Position numbers and translations under genes: made by a program. Below, one piece after another: positions 31,002 through 42,474 of a DNA stretch of 64,000 nucleotides. The stretch comes from Coprinellus micaceus. Its lineage: Eukaryota > Basidiomycota > Agaricomycetes > Agaricales > Psathyrellaceae. Location of the stretch: contig OX596340.1 in NCBI GenBank assembly GCA_951394405.1, positions 3,596,001-3,660,000 of the forward strand. The letters are read 5' to 3'. Numbering within the stretch: the first letter of the stretch is position 1; every line of letters begins with the position of its first letter. Under the pieces are notes generated by a model. That model ran no database searches. It worked only from the letters and a program-made list of their open reading frames with translations, and had not been told where the DNA came from.

Positions 31002-31224
31002 TGTTAAAGTATTGGAGTGACCAGGAATCGAACCTGGGACCATCCGTTGACTAGACTGGACGCTCTACCACTGAGCTACCACCCTATGGATAGACAGTGT
31101 GCAGATGTTGATACTATGGGGCCTTAAACATTCCCCATACACAGGCTCGTCACCATGTGGGATACAGTCACATATAGCACTGCACCAATATCAAGTCTAG
31201 GCTGTCGATTGACCACTTCCAACA
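31002..31224 (-). mobile_element. tRNA-carrying LTR-like unit, copy 3
   Basis: 223 bp, minus strand, with a perfect 5-bp TSD CAACC (30997-31001, 31225-31229). Inserted in the last exon of the P-like transposase gene, whose frame now ends in the unit at 31168. Confidence 0.88.
31013..31085 (-). tRNA. tRNA-Thr(AGT)-like sequence inside LTR-like unit, copy 3
   Basis: 73 nt, identical in layout to copy 1: same A and B boxes, loop CTAGTCA, same bulged base in the anticodon stem. The identical flaw in independent insertions shows it was copied as part of the mobile unit. Confidence 0.55.
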
Positions 31225-34200
31225 CAACCCCGCTCGGAAAGCCTGAGTTTTACTGAGCTCAATTCCAATCGACTCTTCCTCACCCCGAGTGACATAGGAG
31301 GATACTATCATGTCTGGAGGTAAGGGTGCGACACTTCCGTCTGGTTGCATGTGATGCTGAGCGAGGTGATACCGGAGATTGTACTTCCAAATTGTGGGAA
31401 TTACTTTCGAAGCTGAGGCGTCCTTCGGAAGGCACAGAGAGCACACGATCGGAACATTTGTGCACGGCTGGGGTCTGGATGACTTTGCTGCCTGCAAGTG
31501 GACCATCTTCTCGTAGTGATACTCGCAGTCTGAGAGGATAGAGTACCGTTCTTTTCCCAGTGCCTTGAATTGGGTTTTGCAACCCTCACCGCCGCACCAT
31601 CCACATGGAGCGGGGCCGATCTATTAATTTTATGTATTAGAGACATCGAAAAACATACCCAAATAGAACATACCTGCTTGTTGGCGTAAACTAGAGGGTC
31701 AAGAGACCTTCTGGCAGCACGAAGTACGTGAAGGCCAATGTGATTCCGGAGAAGCTTCAGCTTGCACTGAAATCCACACCACAGGCACTGGACATCGTCA
31801 TCTCCGGTGCGCTTAGGCACAAGAAGCGATGCTGCTGCTTGAATTATGAGCTGAGAGGTGTTGTCTTCGTGATACGGGATACTGTGGGAGGTGATAAGGG
31901 GGAGGGAATCGAGATTTAAGAGTATTCCGTCGGTGTCGGGCTCGAGGAATCTCCAAAGCTCGGCGGCTGCGTGTTTTAGAGCAGATGCCGGAAGAGACCA
32001 GGTATACGAGTTGGATAGTGCTTCAACACCTGGCTTTAGAATAAGGATGTTTGACCCAGCAACCGTGACGACTTGCTGGGCCATCGCCGTTGTGGCACAC
32101 TCGCTCGAAGCCGTGATGTAGTTTCCGCTCCAAACCCAGCGTGAGCCTGTGTCAACGGTTGGATCATTAGACCCGCCGTGATACACCAGATCGATTATCT
32201 GACCGACAACCCTAACCCCAGAACCATCGAGATCCTTCGTTTCGATGTCGAACTTTATCTTCCCCGCGCTCGAAGCCCCAACTTGGAAATGGAGAATCTC
32301 TAACACGGCCAACGCGACCATCTTGCGGCCCTCGCCATCAGTGCAGCGACAAAGAAATGCACCAAGGTCCTTGGATAAGATCACAGATGCGTCATCGCGA
32401 CCTCCAGAGTATTCACTGGCTAGATCGACTGACCCTACGTCAAGGCTGATGCCTTTTGGATACGATGCTGGATTGACGTGATCCTCAGCGCCAGAGCTTG
32501 TAATTGCCCGGCGCTTATGACCCGGATACAGCTCTGGCCGAAGATTATATATCTTGTTGATCTCGGCCCCGATGCTGCTCTTCTGACCAAGCTGCAATAT
32601 GTCACAGTTCCGTGCATGATCCTGGATCCGGACATGCGAGAATACACCTTCCTCCCGGTCTGTCCCAATGTGGATGATGTGGAGGAGGATGTTCGCATCT
32701 GCCTCCTGATAGCGTGCGATGAGCAGCATGACCGCCTTCACAATTGACATCGAGTCTGCATAGAGAGCTCCTTTCATGAACCGCTGACGGTGCCTCCGAT
32801 AAAGGCTGAACACGAGGTGTGCATATGTTGAGAGGCTGTGCACCTGCTCTGCGAGGCTCATTGTGACGTCAGTGAAGGGTCTGACGAAGTAGGAGATGAT
32901 TTCGGCATAGAACCGGACTCTCTTGACGCGTTTTAGGTCACCGGGGGAGGCGGTGTGTGGGTCACGGACATGTGCATTTCGCAACGCCTTCAGGAGGTCC
33001 AGCGCGATCGGAACGTTCTGCTTGTCCTGAGGGTTCAGCATGGCTGTGATGCGTTCGCTTGACACCCCAGAAGCGGAAAGCGCGTATCGGATGTCCTGAT
33101 GGGTGAGGGTAGTGTCGCCAATTTCCAATTTCAGGGTGTATGACCTAAGCGCCTGTGCAAAGCGCTTAATGACATGCTTTGGGTCACAGCACCCAATAAG
33201 GTCGTTGAGGCCAACCCTGGTGTTTAGCCCTACGAGCTTCTCCAAGACAGCCACGCCCTTGGTTGCCGGGTTTGTCAGGCAAAGCAAAAATCGAGCAGCG
33301 CGGAATGATGCTTCTCCGTCGGTGCAGAACATCACCGTGTCCCCGTGCTGAGCACGCCCAGATGGGCTAAGGTTGTAGCGCTCGATCTGTCGATGTGCTG
33401 TGTCTGCGATCATTTCTCCCGTTTCGGTCTTGCACACCCCAAAGAGTGTAGTCGGCGTCGGATAGTAGTTCTCGACAGAGGAAACTGGAGCGATGACGAA
33501 CATAGCGCCGTCCTTCGCAAGGTGAAAGTCGCCAGAGTCTAGCCCTTTTCGAAGCCTCTCAACATCTGCGAAGCTGTTGATAGTCTTATTGACCTTGTCA
33601 GCGTGTTCGCGGCAGAAACCAAGGACCATATTTCGTTCGGCATCCCATCGTGGAACCTGCTCGATGGCAATTCCATCGAGCATGAGAATCACCCCAATTA
33701 AGCGATTCTCAGGGGCCAGACGCACGCCGAGCATGGTGCAGAGATTGACGTCCATCTCCTCATTTGTCGGATCGCCGACAGAGACCAAGAGCTTCGAGAT
33801 CTGCTTTCGGAGCCTCAGTGACGATGCAGATGGGAACCTGTGAGACTGCTGGAGGGTATAGAGAAGGCGAGTGCCACCCAGAGCCTTGACAAGGAATGCT
33901 ATATCGCACTCTCGCTCTGTCCAGCGCCCGTGCGGACGGTAGACGCCAGAAATTGCGGCGTCGAGCTTCTCCAAGATAACAGCTGCCGAGTCCCCTCGCT
34001 CCATTGCCAATTCGAGAATGCGTGAAGCGCCCGGTATGTCATCCGAACCCAGTTTCATGAGAACTCTTCGGAAATCGTCGACTTTGATCTGTAAGCGGAT
34101 TATGCGGCGCCGGAGACTTGTGTTCTACAAGTATAATTAGTCAAACATGAAATCGCCGTAGTGAGGATCTACTTACCTCACTGCGGAGTCGTTTATTTGC

Positions 34201-35137
34201 GTCGCGATGTGCTGTTACAATATCCACCATCTGTTGCATACTTAGGTACTTGTGGGGAGTGTATGGCTTCGCATTCTTCGCCCGTTTCTTGTTGCTATCC
34301 AGGGTTGAGGAGGCCTGGACTGCAGTGCAGGCACTACACGTCCCGAGCTCCGCTTCCTTGCCGGTGGTGAGTGCACCTTTGCACCGCTTGGAACGCACAA
34401 CTAGGGTGTTGTCATCAACAACCCCGATTGGTTTCCAGAGGAATCGGTCATCCTCGTGCTGCATAAATGCATAGGTTGACCAGATGGATCCTGCAGACCA
34501 GAATAGACGTTGTCCTTGGCACGGATTCAGCTGTGCATCTTCGGAGTTCTCGTCCCACCCATCCGAAGAGTCTTCCTCACTGTCGGACCCTACCACGACT
34601 GTGATCCTGCCCATGGATGAACTTGCCGTCTGGAAGCGAAGGTGAACGTCAGTTGATGCATATGGGTCTTCATCGTCATTTGTATTCGAAGGGCCTGGCT
34701 GGGAAGATGCAGGTAGAGCCTCCCCGTCTATCTGAAGCTCCGGTATTGCTCGGTTCGAAGGTCCGGCTGCAAAACACTCAGAGATCAGGTGTAAAAATGC
34801 GAGCGGGGAATGTACCTTGATCCAAGCTTGTGCCATCGTCGTCCACGAAGCCACATTCGATGAGCATAGCCCTAACCTCCCTCTCGTTGATCTTCTCCTT
34901 TAGCTTCTTCTCCGCTTTCTTGCATTCCGCGCTTCTCCTGTGGGTCACGTAGTAGGTAGTTGAGCCATTGGGAGTAGCACAATATTGGCTGCATATCTTG
35001 CAGAGGAGTAGTTCCTTTCCCTGTTTTTCGTTGCACGAAACCATCTCCACCTTTTCCATCCTTCCATTGTCAGTTGGTACCCTGAGGTATTTCGGAGGAT
35101 TGTAGGAGGTGCCGGTCTGGTTCTTGTTCCTGGGCAT
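31168..35137 (-). CDS. P-element-like transposase, C-terminus replaced by LTR-like unit
   Basis: Exon 1 starts MPRNKNQTGTSYNPPKYLRV at 35137 and includes LLLCKICSQYC...THRRSAEC, a C2-x-H-x-C zinc-binding candidate as in a BED/THAP-like DNA-binding head. Exon 2 (about 34788-34190) has an acidic region and KYLSMQQMVDIVTAHRDAN, running into a helical LRRRIIRLQIKVDDFRRVL at the start of exon 3. Exon 3 holds LGGTRLLYTLQ, VILMLDGIAIEQVPRWDAE, LGFCREHADK, VMFCTDGEASFRAARF and GCCDPKHVIKRFAQ. The Asp and Asp-x-x-His pattern recalls P-element/THAP9 transposases; this is by eye. Near the end are zinc ligands CLWCGFQC...HIGLH, CGWCGGEGC and CSLC...HLAQHH. The original end, 37 residues and TAA at 30880-30882, is now cut off by the 223-bp unit. 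Confidence 0.72.
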
Positions 35138-35428
35138 GGTGGACGATTTTCACACACAGGAGGGAGAGAAAAGGATTTATTGCCCAGATACCGAGCGAGA
35201 TATGTCTAGGCTATGTAGTTGGACCCTTAATTCTCCTGCGTGTTCAACGCGTGCTGCATAATTTCTGAATACGCGTTTGGGCGCCTACGGACATAGGAGC
35301 CGTGCCTGGAACCGGCTTGACTCGCCGTTGATGGCCGTTACCATATTTGGGGTGGGACCCCGAAACGCGGTTCCACAACCCTCCCCCCAGACCCTGAACC
35401 CTCGGGCTGCTCGGCCAGTGGCCCCTTG

Positions 35429-36540
35429 GTCTCGTACCTCCACTGAGTCGCCGAGGTGCCCAGGATATGGCATCAGGGCGCCAACGTATCCCCCTTTTGA
35501 GTTTCCGACCTTCCATATTTCAAATTCAGCGTTTTTATGGGTTGGAGACGCTCGTGTATTATGTTACCCACTTCCATCCATATGGGTGCATGACACGCGG
35601 GGAAGGGGGATGGACGGAGGGAAGTCGAATCTGACAAAGGCTGTCATATTGGGAACCATCTGAATTCTACGCTGACACCTCACTGACGACTCTTGCCTGT
35701 AGTTTAGGCATACTCCCACACGAATCGATGGGATGGTCCGCGTTAAAACTCTTGGTCATCGAAAGGCGGACATCCTGATCTCGAGGATGGATATAAACAG
35801 GGTTTGGGAAAGATAATTGGAGAAGCCACCGAAATGAAATCAAGGAGCCGAATCCCAAACGGGAGGGGGTGTTGGAGCAGCGGAAAGGAATGCCCGACTC
35901 ACTCTCAACCCTTCACTGGGTATCCTAATGCCTCTGCTCAAATCCATTATCATCAGCGGAAGACGCCTCGCCTTCACTTTTCGGGCTGAGGGATCGTACT
36001 CTGGGGCACGAGTCCGAAGCGGGTTGTCAATGGCGATCGCGTCTAGGGTAGTAGCGAAAACTGTAAACCGGGGCCCTCCCTGGGATGTCGCCCAGCGATG
36101 CCCATTCTCGACTCGCGCCTTCACCCCATAAACATAGACTAGGAGATGAGACACACGCAGTCCACTGTCCCGATGACGGGTTGGGTCATACCTGAAGCCT
36201 GATCCCTTCGATTCAGACATCGGTGAGTCTATGCGACAAGAAGGACGAGGCAAGGCGCGGAGAAGGGGTGAGCTCCTAGCAGCTGTGGAACTTCGCCCAG
36301 AATCTTGGTGGATCTGGTGGTTAGTATCTTCGGAGAACTGATTAATTTAGGCAGGAGGAGACTCCAAGGTTTTGACTTACCGTGGGGAAGTGATGAGAGT
36401 GCCGGGACAAGGCGACTCTAGGACTCCTGATAATGCCTCCGACAGTTAGATTTTTGGCCAACTTTTCTCTTTTGACGAATATCGACGGATCGGCGGCGAT
36501 TGGCGCCCAAACCTCTTCGCATTTGAGGCCTGTCTGGCAT
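35429..36540. other. Spacer between P-like element and KDZ2
   Basis: Starts with the right TSD GTCTCGTA. No gene or repeat recognised. The true outer limit of KDZ2 may lie here. Confidence 0.4.
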
Positions 36541-36592
36541 TTTTTTCCATAAAACCCTTACAGCTGTCTGCTGGGGGTTTTCCAAAATTCAC
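36541..36592 (+). repeat. KDZ2 left inverted repeat
   Basis: 52 bp identical to the reverse complement of 47896-47947. Contains CAGCTGTCTGCTGGGGG. Confidence 0.85.
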
Positions 36593-36931
36593 CTTTTTGT
36601 CTGCAGGGAGCTTGGAGTGCAGCTTCTTTGCGCATTATCCATAACACATTTCTTTTTGAAAATCGCGTTATGGATAATGCTGTTTTGCCTCACGGCGTAC
36701 GTAGGCAGTAGGCAAGTTCCCATCCATAAAGGGAAGGTGTCACCCGATGTGTTGTAACAACGACTTAATAGACAACGGTGTAATGACAGAACATAAATAC
36801 AACAAAATGACAAAGCGCAGGACAACAAGATCTGCAAGAAGCGGGGGTTTAGACATCGATCAGCCGCTCAATGACATCATGCGGCGGGTGCGCCTACAGC
36901 CGAATTGGGATGGTCAACCATGGGAATTCCA

Positions 36932-39917
36932 TCATTCCTGGAAACACCGGAAAACGCTCTCCACGTCCTCCACTGCCTGCTCCCACCTATCACCCAATCC
37001 TTCGTAACTCCCCCACCAGCGCAACCCAATAAGGACGACGACCATCCCCAACGCCCCGCCCTTCTTCAACGACGATATGTTCATGTCCTTTCCAAGCGGC
37101 TTCGGCAATCGTCCCTCACCGCCCTTCCTGCAGTCGGGCTGCATCGCCTGCCACCATTCGCTCCATTGGTCGGCAAACACGTGGAAGTTGGGGAGCTTCG
37201 GGATGACCTCGTAGTGGCGAGGAGCGGGCAACCAAGCACCGAGTTCTGTGGGACGTTTCGCTGTTGGCATGCGCCCGCTCTGGCTCATGCCCTTGGATGC
37301 CCAGGCTTTCTCAAACGTGTACCATTCGTCGACCAATTTGAGCCACAGTTTGTGGTTCATATCGAGTCTCAGGTGCCCATATGCCAGCTCTATCCACTCC
37401 GGAAATTCTGTGGCGGCGGGGGCATGCCGCAAGCGTTTGGATTTTGGGCTCGGTGCGTTGGTCCCCTGCTTTCGTTTCCCTCCACTCACACTAGCCTCCC
37501 CAGACTTCCCAGCACCAACCTTTGGCTTCGGCCCTCTTCCATCCACCTTCTTGCCCCCGCGTTCAGCATCCTTTCCCCCAACGACGGTCTCTCCATTACC
37601 CTCCGATGTCTTCGAACTCCCGGCGCCCATCCCAACGCCCATCACAACAACATTCCCAGCGCCCGCAGTGATAATCTCTCCCTTCCCACTCTGCTCCTGG
37701 CCCTCTCCCCCTTTCTCTCCGTGCCCGCCTCCCGCGCCCTCGGTACGAAGACTCTGCTGCAACATCGGCACTTGCTGTTGACCGGAGCCCGTCATTAACC
37801 CCTGAGCTGGCGCCGTCGCCACTGCTACATCCCGACTGCCCATTGCTGCCCCCAGGGGGGTCGCCTGAACTATATACCCCCCATTTCCCCCTCCTCCCAC
37901 TCCACCCATCGTCCGCTCGTATTCGAATCGCCCACAACCGACACCTTGGTTTCCATGCGCGAGCCCTGGGGCCTGGGCCTGGCCATTCATCACGTGTGCC
38001 GGCACGTGCCCCAAATCCGTGGACGCGTCGAATCCGGACGCGCCTCCCACCTGACCCCTTCCTGCAACGTTGCCCCAGGCATAAACCTCGCCCATCCCGC
38101 CTCCCACCCAGTCAAGACCAGAGCTGTTTGAACCAAGGTCGTTGTTCCAGCCCCAGCCACCCCATTGCGTTTGACTGTTCGGCCGCTGAAGGCTTCCGGG
38201 GGAGAATTGAGAGTGCGTTTTGTAGCTGGGACTACCGAATTGGTATTCGGTAGTGTAGGACTGGGAGTTGTAGGCCCCGTAGTTGGAAGCTTGGGGCTGG
38301 AGATTGGGAACGTCGAGCTGAAGTGGAGGCTCGACTGGGTCAGTCGCTTGGTTGATCTGGGGCGGAAGGTAGGGTTGGTTCTCGCTTGCGCTGACAGGCA
38401 AGTCGCGAGCTGTGGGGTGTGGGGCGGCTTGTTGGTTATCGGGATCTTTCCCGTTCGAGGGATGATCAGGCGCCCTTGTTGCGGTGGGATCTTTAATGAC
38501 GAAAACGGGCACGGGAACCCCGTTTTCGTCGTGGACCCAGTTCATCTCCTCCTCTCCCTCCTCCTCTCCCTCCTCTCCACCCTCCCCGTCAACCTGCTGC
38601 CCACCTTCGTCGTCGTCGTCGTTGTCCTCCTCCTCGTCAACAGGTGGCCCATCAATTACGCCTTCAGCCACCGTTCCCGCCTCTCGATGATTCTTCTCCG
38701 TCGTCAGCCGGCTCTCCCGTGCCGCGACTTCCTCGGCGGTGTCTGGAGCAAGAACATATGCTAGGTGTCCAGGCCCGCGCCCAGCTTCGGTGAGGGCTTT
38801 AGGATCCCTGACTTTCTTCTCGTCGATGTCTATTGCCCTTCGCAACCGCGTCGATTCAGCTGGAATGGGATTAGTATTGGCGCCAGCGGCGAACGAACGC
38901 CGTACGACTCACCGAAGAACGTGCGACACCAGTCGCGAAATGGCTTGGCATGCTCCTCATCGTAGTTCGGGGTCGCAGTCCAGAATGTATCCTTCCCCTT
39001 CGAATGGCCAACATGGTAAGTCTTGACTGTGATATCTCCATTCACCTTGCTCATATCCGGACCCCCCATATTCAGTGAGACAGCCCAACCTGTCCTCGTG
39101 GCGATGAGATCTAGAATCTCGTCAATAATCTCGTCAACTGATTCCTGGGCGCTGTCGGACAGTGAGTACCTCCGTGATTCAATGGCGGTAGATTACTCAC
39201 AGGAGATACTCCTCCGGTTCCATATCTTCAGGGTTTTGCTCGCCGGAGAAGATACGCTCAATGACCTCCTCCTCCTGCTTCCTCTCCTTCAGAAGTTTCT
39301 TCCGCAGCTCCCGAATCTCGGTCTTGATAGCCAGGGTCTCTGATTTCCACGACTCGTGAAGGCATCGCTTGGTGATCGCGATGCGCATGTCGGCGTCGTC
39401 CACGTCCTTCACCTCTTCATCCACCTTTTTTTTAATGCGAGTAAGGTAGTACTTCTTTGAATACAAGTTTGCCTCCGACAACACGCGTGGTTTGTTTACA
39501 CTCCCCACGCCGATGTTGAGCTTCAGGCGCGCTCTCCCGCCACGACCCTTCGAGGTGTGGTTGTAAAACCAGGACCTAATTTTCTGTGTTGCGGGTCAGT
39601 TCTCTGGGAAGGACTTTTACTCCTCTGAGGCTTACCCTTTCCCGGTCGCGCATCCATAATTCTACCGTCTCGAATTTCTTCATCTCGCGCGGTTCCGCCC
39701 GAGGTTGGCGCTTGCTGACCTTTCCTTTCTTGGTGAGCCTGACTGGCGGAGGGTCATAGATCTCGGAGTCGGGGGTAGGATACAATTCGAAAAAGTCATT
39801 GAAAGTTGTCTTGTAGAATTTTTTCATTCCCTTCCTTGCTCGTTGAGTCGCCTTGAACTCGCCAACCCTGCTTTGTAGAAAGGACAATTGCCCCCTTGCT
39901 TGCCATGGGACCGGCAT
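36932..39917 (-). CDS. KDZ2 gene A, unknown function
   Basis: Four exons; I place the start at 39917 (MPVPWQARGQLSFLQSRVGE). The N-terminal part reads FNDFFELYPTPDSE, VELWMRDRERKIRSWFYNHT and GRGGRARLKLNIG, then a coiled-coil-like Glu/Lys segment (KTEIRELRKKLLKERKQEEE), AQESVDEIIDEILDLIATRTGW and DEEHAKPFRDWCRTFFG. After the third intron come an acidic run, a long Pro/Gln/Gly-rich low-complexity region, and a C-terminal block with WLKLVDEWYTFEKAW, LGAWLPAPRHY, FADQWSEWWQAMQPDCRK and IGLRWWGSYEGLGDRWEQAV. The WFYNHT-type N-terminus and W-rich C-terminus recall a family expanded in agaricomycetes and often near transposons (from memory). No catalytic motif. Divergent from gene B across 367 bp. 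Confidence 0.78.
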
Positions 39918-40284
39918 CTAGAATTGAAATAAGCTCGCCGGCATCAGTCCCGATGAGCTACTTCTGCCACTGTACCTTGTGGGACGGCGTAGCGCTGGTG
40001 GGAGTGAATGAGTGTGCGAAATTATGAATCCTGTTCCTCCGCCTACCCGAACTTTGCCTCCTCTGCTCGGGAGGCCAAAAGACCTGTCTTCTTAGGGGGA
40101 TTTTGCGGATCCCTGCTTCGCTCATTGGACATAGCTGATAAGGCCCCAAGCCCATGTTTCTGACCGACTCGAGGCGCCTCGGCAATTCCCGATTGAACCC
40201 TCATAAAAGACCCGCACCCACTTCCTCGACAACCCAACAGAACCCCACCACCCGTCCCACCGACACTATCACCCACAGCCGAAC

Positions 40285-40815
40285 ATGGACAAAGCCGCCG
40301 CCGCCGCCTTCATTCAACGCCGACATGCCGTCTTCCTGAGGCTCGTCACCATTCGCTCCATTATCAATGTCCTCAAAGCTGAGCTCGACACAACTCTCGC
40401 TGAAGTCAACGACCGTGAGTAGTATCGTTCTGACAGTATTATCACTTTCTGACAATAACACCTAGCTTCTGTCGGCGACGATGCTAAGGACTATCCCGAA
40501 ATCACCGCCCGTGTCGTCGAGGCGTGCCACCATCTCGGCATCGAGATGAACTGTGAGTTTAATACCGCCGTTTGATCCATCTTGGACTGACACAGCCCAG
40601 TGCCTGACCCCACTCCCCTCAATACCACCACGACCACCGCGTCTTCCACGACCACCGTGTCTTCCTCCACCGGACCAGTCCCCTCCACCAGCAACACCAC
40701 TCTCGATGATGACAGCAACGACTCCGATAGCGACGAGTCCATCGAGATCCCCTGGTCGCGCAAGCACCAGATTGAGGTATTAGGAATGACTGAGGCGGAG
40801 TATCACTCCAACTAA
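40285..40815 (+). CDS. KDZ2 gene B, small unknown protein
   Basis: Starts MDKAAAAAFIQRRHAVFLRL at 40285. Two introns of about 50 bp (from 40416 after GACC, and from 40555 after AACT) leave the frame VNDPSVGDDAKDYPEI...EACHHLGIEMNLPDPTPLN, then a Thr/Ser-rich and acidic tail (DDDSNDSDSDESIEIPW) ending EVLGMTEAEYHSN. About 145 residues. The N-terminal helix and acidic tail suggest a nuclear or DNA-associated partner, but that is a guess. It lies head-to-head with gene A. Confidence 0.7.
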
Positions 40816-41079
40816 GCGCGGCGAAGGAACCTGGAGACACCTTTGGGGCACGGTTGGACTTTCTATTGAGTTTTCCTTTCTTGGCGCCGTCGCCCATCCT
40901 CCTTCTGCCATCCCCATACACCTCTCTCTCTCCCAGTGTACTTGTACTTCGTTCATTCTGTTGCATCCATCTTCACCTGTACTCGCTGTCTCTCCGTCGA
41001 CAAAAAATGTGTTCCAAATATCATTTCTTGTGTTCGCAAGCCTGTTGTCTACGATAAGTGCTATGTGGGTGACGCCACG

Positions 41080-41875
41080 CTAAGTACAGAGCAATGAGGC
41101 CAAGGAAGCTCCCTGCTGGAAGTCAAGGCAACCATTTGCGAAGTCGTCGAAGAGATCCCCTGTCATCGCACGGCAGATGATGTCTTCGAAGTAAATTATC
41201 ATTTGGCGTAGGTCTTTCGACATTCGGAGAGATTGCTGGTGTGCTTTGTCGTTTGTGCCGACGAGGTTCAGGAGCCATCCCCCATACTTATCAACTGCAA
41301 GCATGAGCAATGAGAATGGAACACTGCGCTCGTGGACTGCATCGGTAGCTCGGCTCGTATCACCGTTGCAGTCGCGGAGGCGAGTGATGCACTCCTCCGT
41401 GACGGCAGTCAGAAATGACGACACTGTCTTGCCCTCGAGCACTTGCTGAAAGCGTAAGGGAATCGACGCAACCTCGGCAGTGCAGAATCGGATATTATCA
41501 ATCGCTTCCCTATAACGGTCAACAGGTCGGCAGCTTTCAAGCTTCCGTTTCAAGGACACCCACTCTTCCTTTGTTTTCTTCCTTGGTTCTGGCGCCCGTT
41601 GACTGGAGGCAATCCTCCTCTTTCTATTCAGGGAATTATTGGGTAAAACAGGCTCTGGAAATAAGGTAGAAGCGGCCACTCACCTTGGGAATGCCCCTTC
41701 CTTCACTCGGGCCCTCCTTCTTTGCTTGTTGTATTCGTATTTATTGCTGCAGTAGTCGGTTAGCGCCGTTCAAACGAATAAAATCGATTACCTACCATTC
41801 GTACCACTTCTTTGCATTCCTCTGCTTCGCCTCCTTTCTCTCTTCATCTGTGTTGTAGAGCCTTGGGCGCCCCAT
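41080..41875 (-). CDS. KDZ2 gene C, GRPRLY-motif protein
   Basis: Three exons; start 41875. The N-terminus MGRPRLYNTDEERKEAKQRN, followed by KKWYEC-NKYEYNKQRR, is a basic motif seen, from memory, in many agaricomycete proteins linked to transposons. It may bind DNA, since GRP is an AT-hook core. The rest reads PEPRKKTKEEWVSLKRKLES, FCTAEVASIPLRFQQVLEGK, VTEECITRLRDCNG, VPFSLLMLAVDKYGGWLLNL and SKDLRQMIIYFEDIICRAMT, largely helical. About 236 residues. No enzyme motif. Confidence 0.72.
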
Positions 41876-42474
41876 GATGACAGTAAGAGTCAAAGGAATG
41901 ATCAGACGTCTGCGAAGCTGTTAACGTGAACTCGGTTGGACTCCGGTTCCCTTACGGTTAGACTTTTACTCCATGGTGCTACTCCAGCTGAGAAATGGTT
42001 ATGGATCGAAAGCCTGAATATTTCTACGAGTTATGATCATTTTATCTTAATTTTCAATGCACATTTGAACCTCACAAAGGCCAGATATGTCGCAGGTCGG
42101 GCATCACTAACTAGGGTTGATGTCGATGCCCGATGTGCAACCTTCGTCGTCCTCACGTTCCATAGGCTCACCTACTTAGAAAATGCTATCAGACGACGTT
42201 TACTGATACGTCATATCGCTACACAGGTATTATTATCAATGTCATTCATTAGGTCGTAGTTCCACAGGGCGGGCGTGAGGTTGATTGGAACCGACGCACC
42301 CACTGCACAATGGCGGGTGGATGTTTGGCTGCGTCCTTGGGTTGTTTGTGGGCTTGCTCTCACGGTTCAACCGTTTTTATGCCCTAGACCCTGCTTTTTT
42401 ATCTTACCGTCTTACCAAAACCCCACAGTCTTATAAAAACCTTCGCAGCTTTACCGAAACCCACAGGCGCCTAC
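41876..42474. other. Divergent intergenic region between genes C and D
   Basis: AT-rich in part, no gene. It should hold the promoters of C (minus) and D (plus). Confidence 0.4.

Larger units (their letters stand above)
30700..35428 (-). mobile_element. P-element-like DNA transposon
   Basis: Termini CAAGGGGCCAC (30700-30710) and GTGGCCCCTTG (35418-35428), flanked by GTCTCGTA: right copy at 35429-35436, left copy at 5789-5796 beyond KDZ1. Length 4729 bp with a 223-bp unit inside. 8-bp TSDs and CA termini fit the P superfamily, and it contains one transposase-like gene. KDZ1 later inserted so that its own TSD covers the last six bases of this TSD and the first two bases of this terminus. Confidence 0.78.

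Noticed and set aside
37248..38764. Plus-strand frames of 170-200 codons opposite gene A
   Set aside because: They mirror the low-complexity coding region of gene A on the minus strand.
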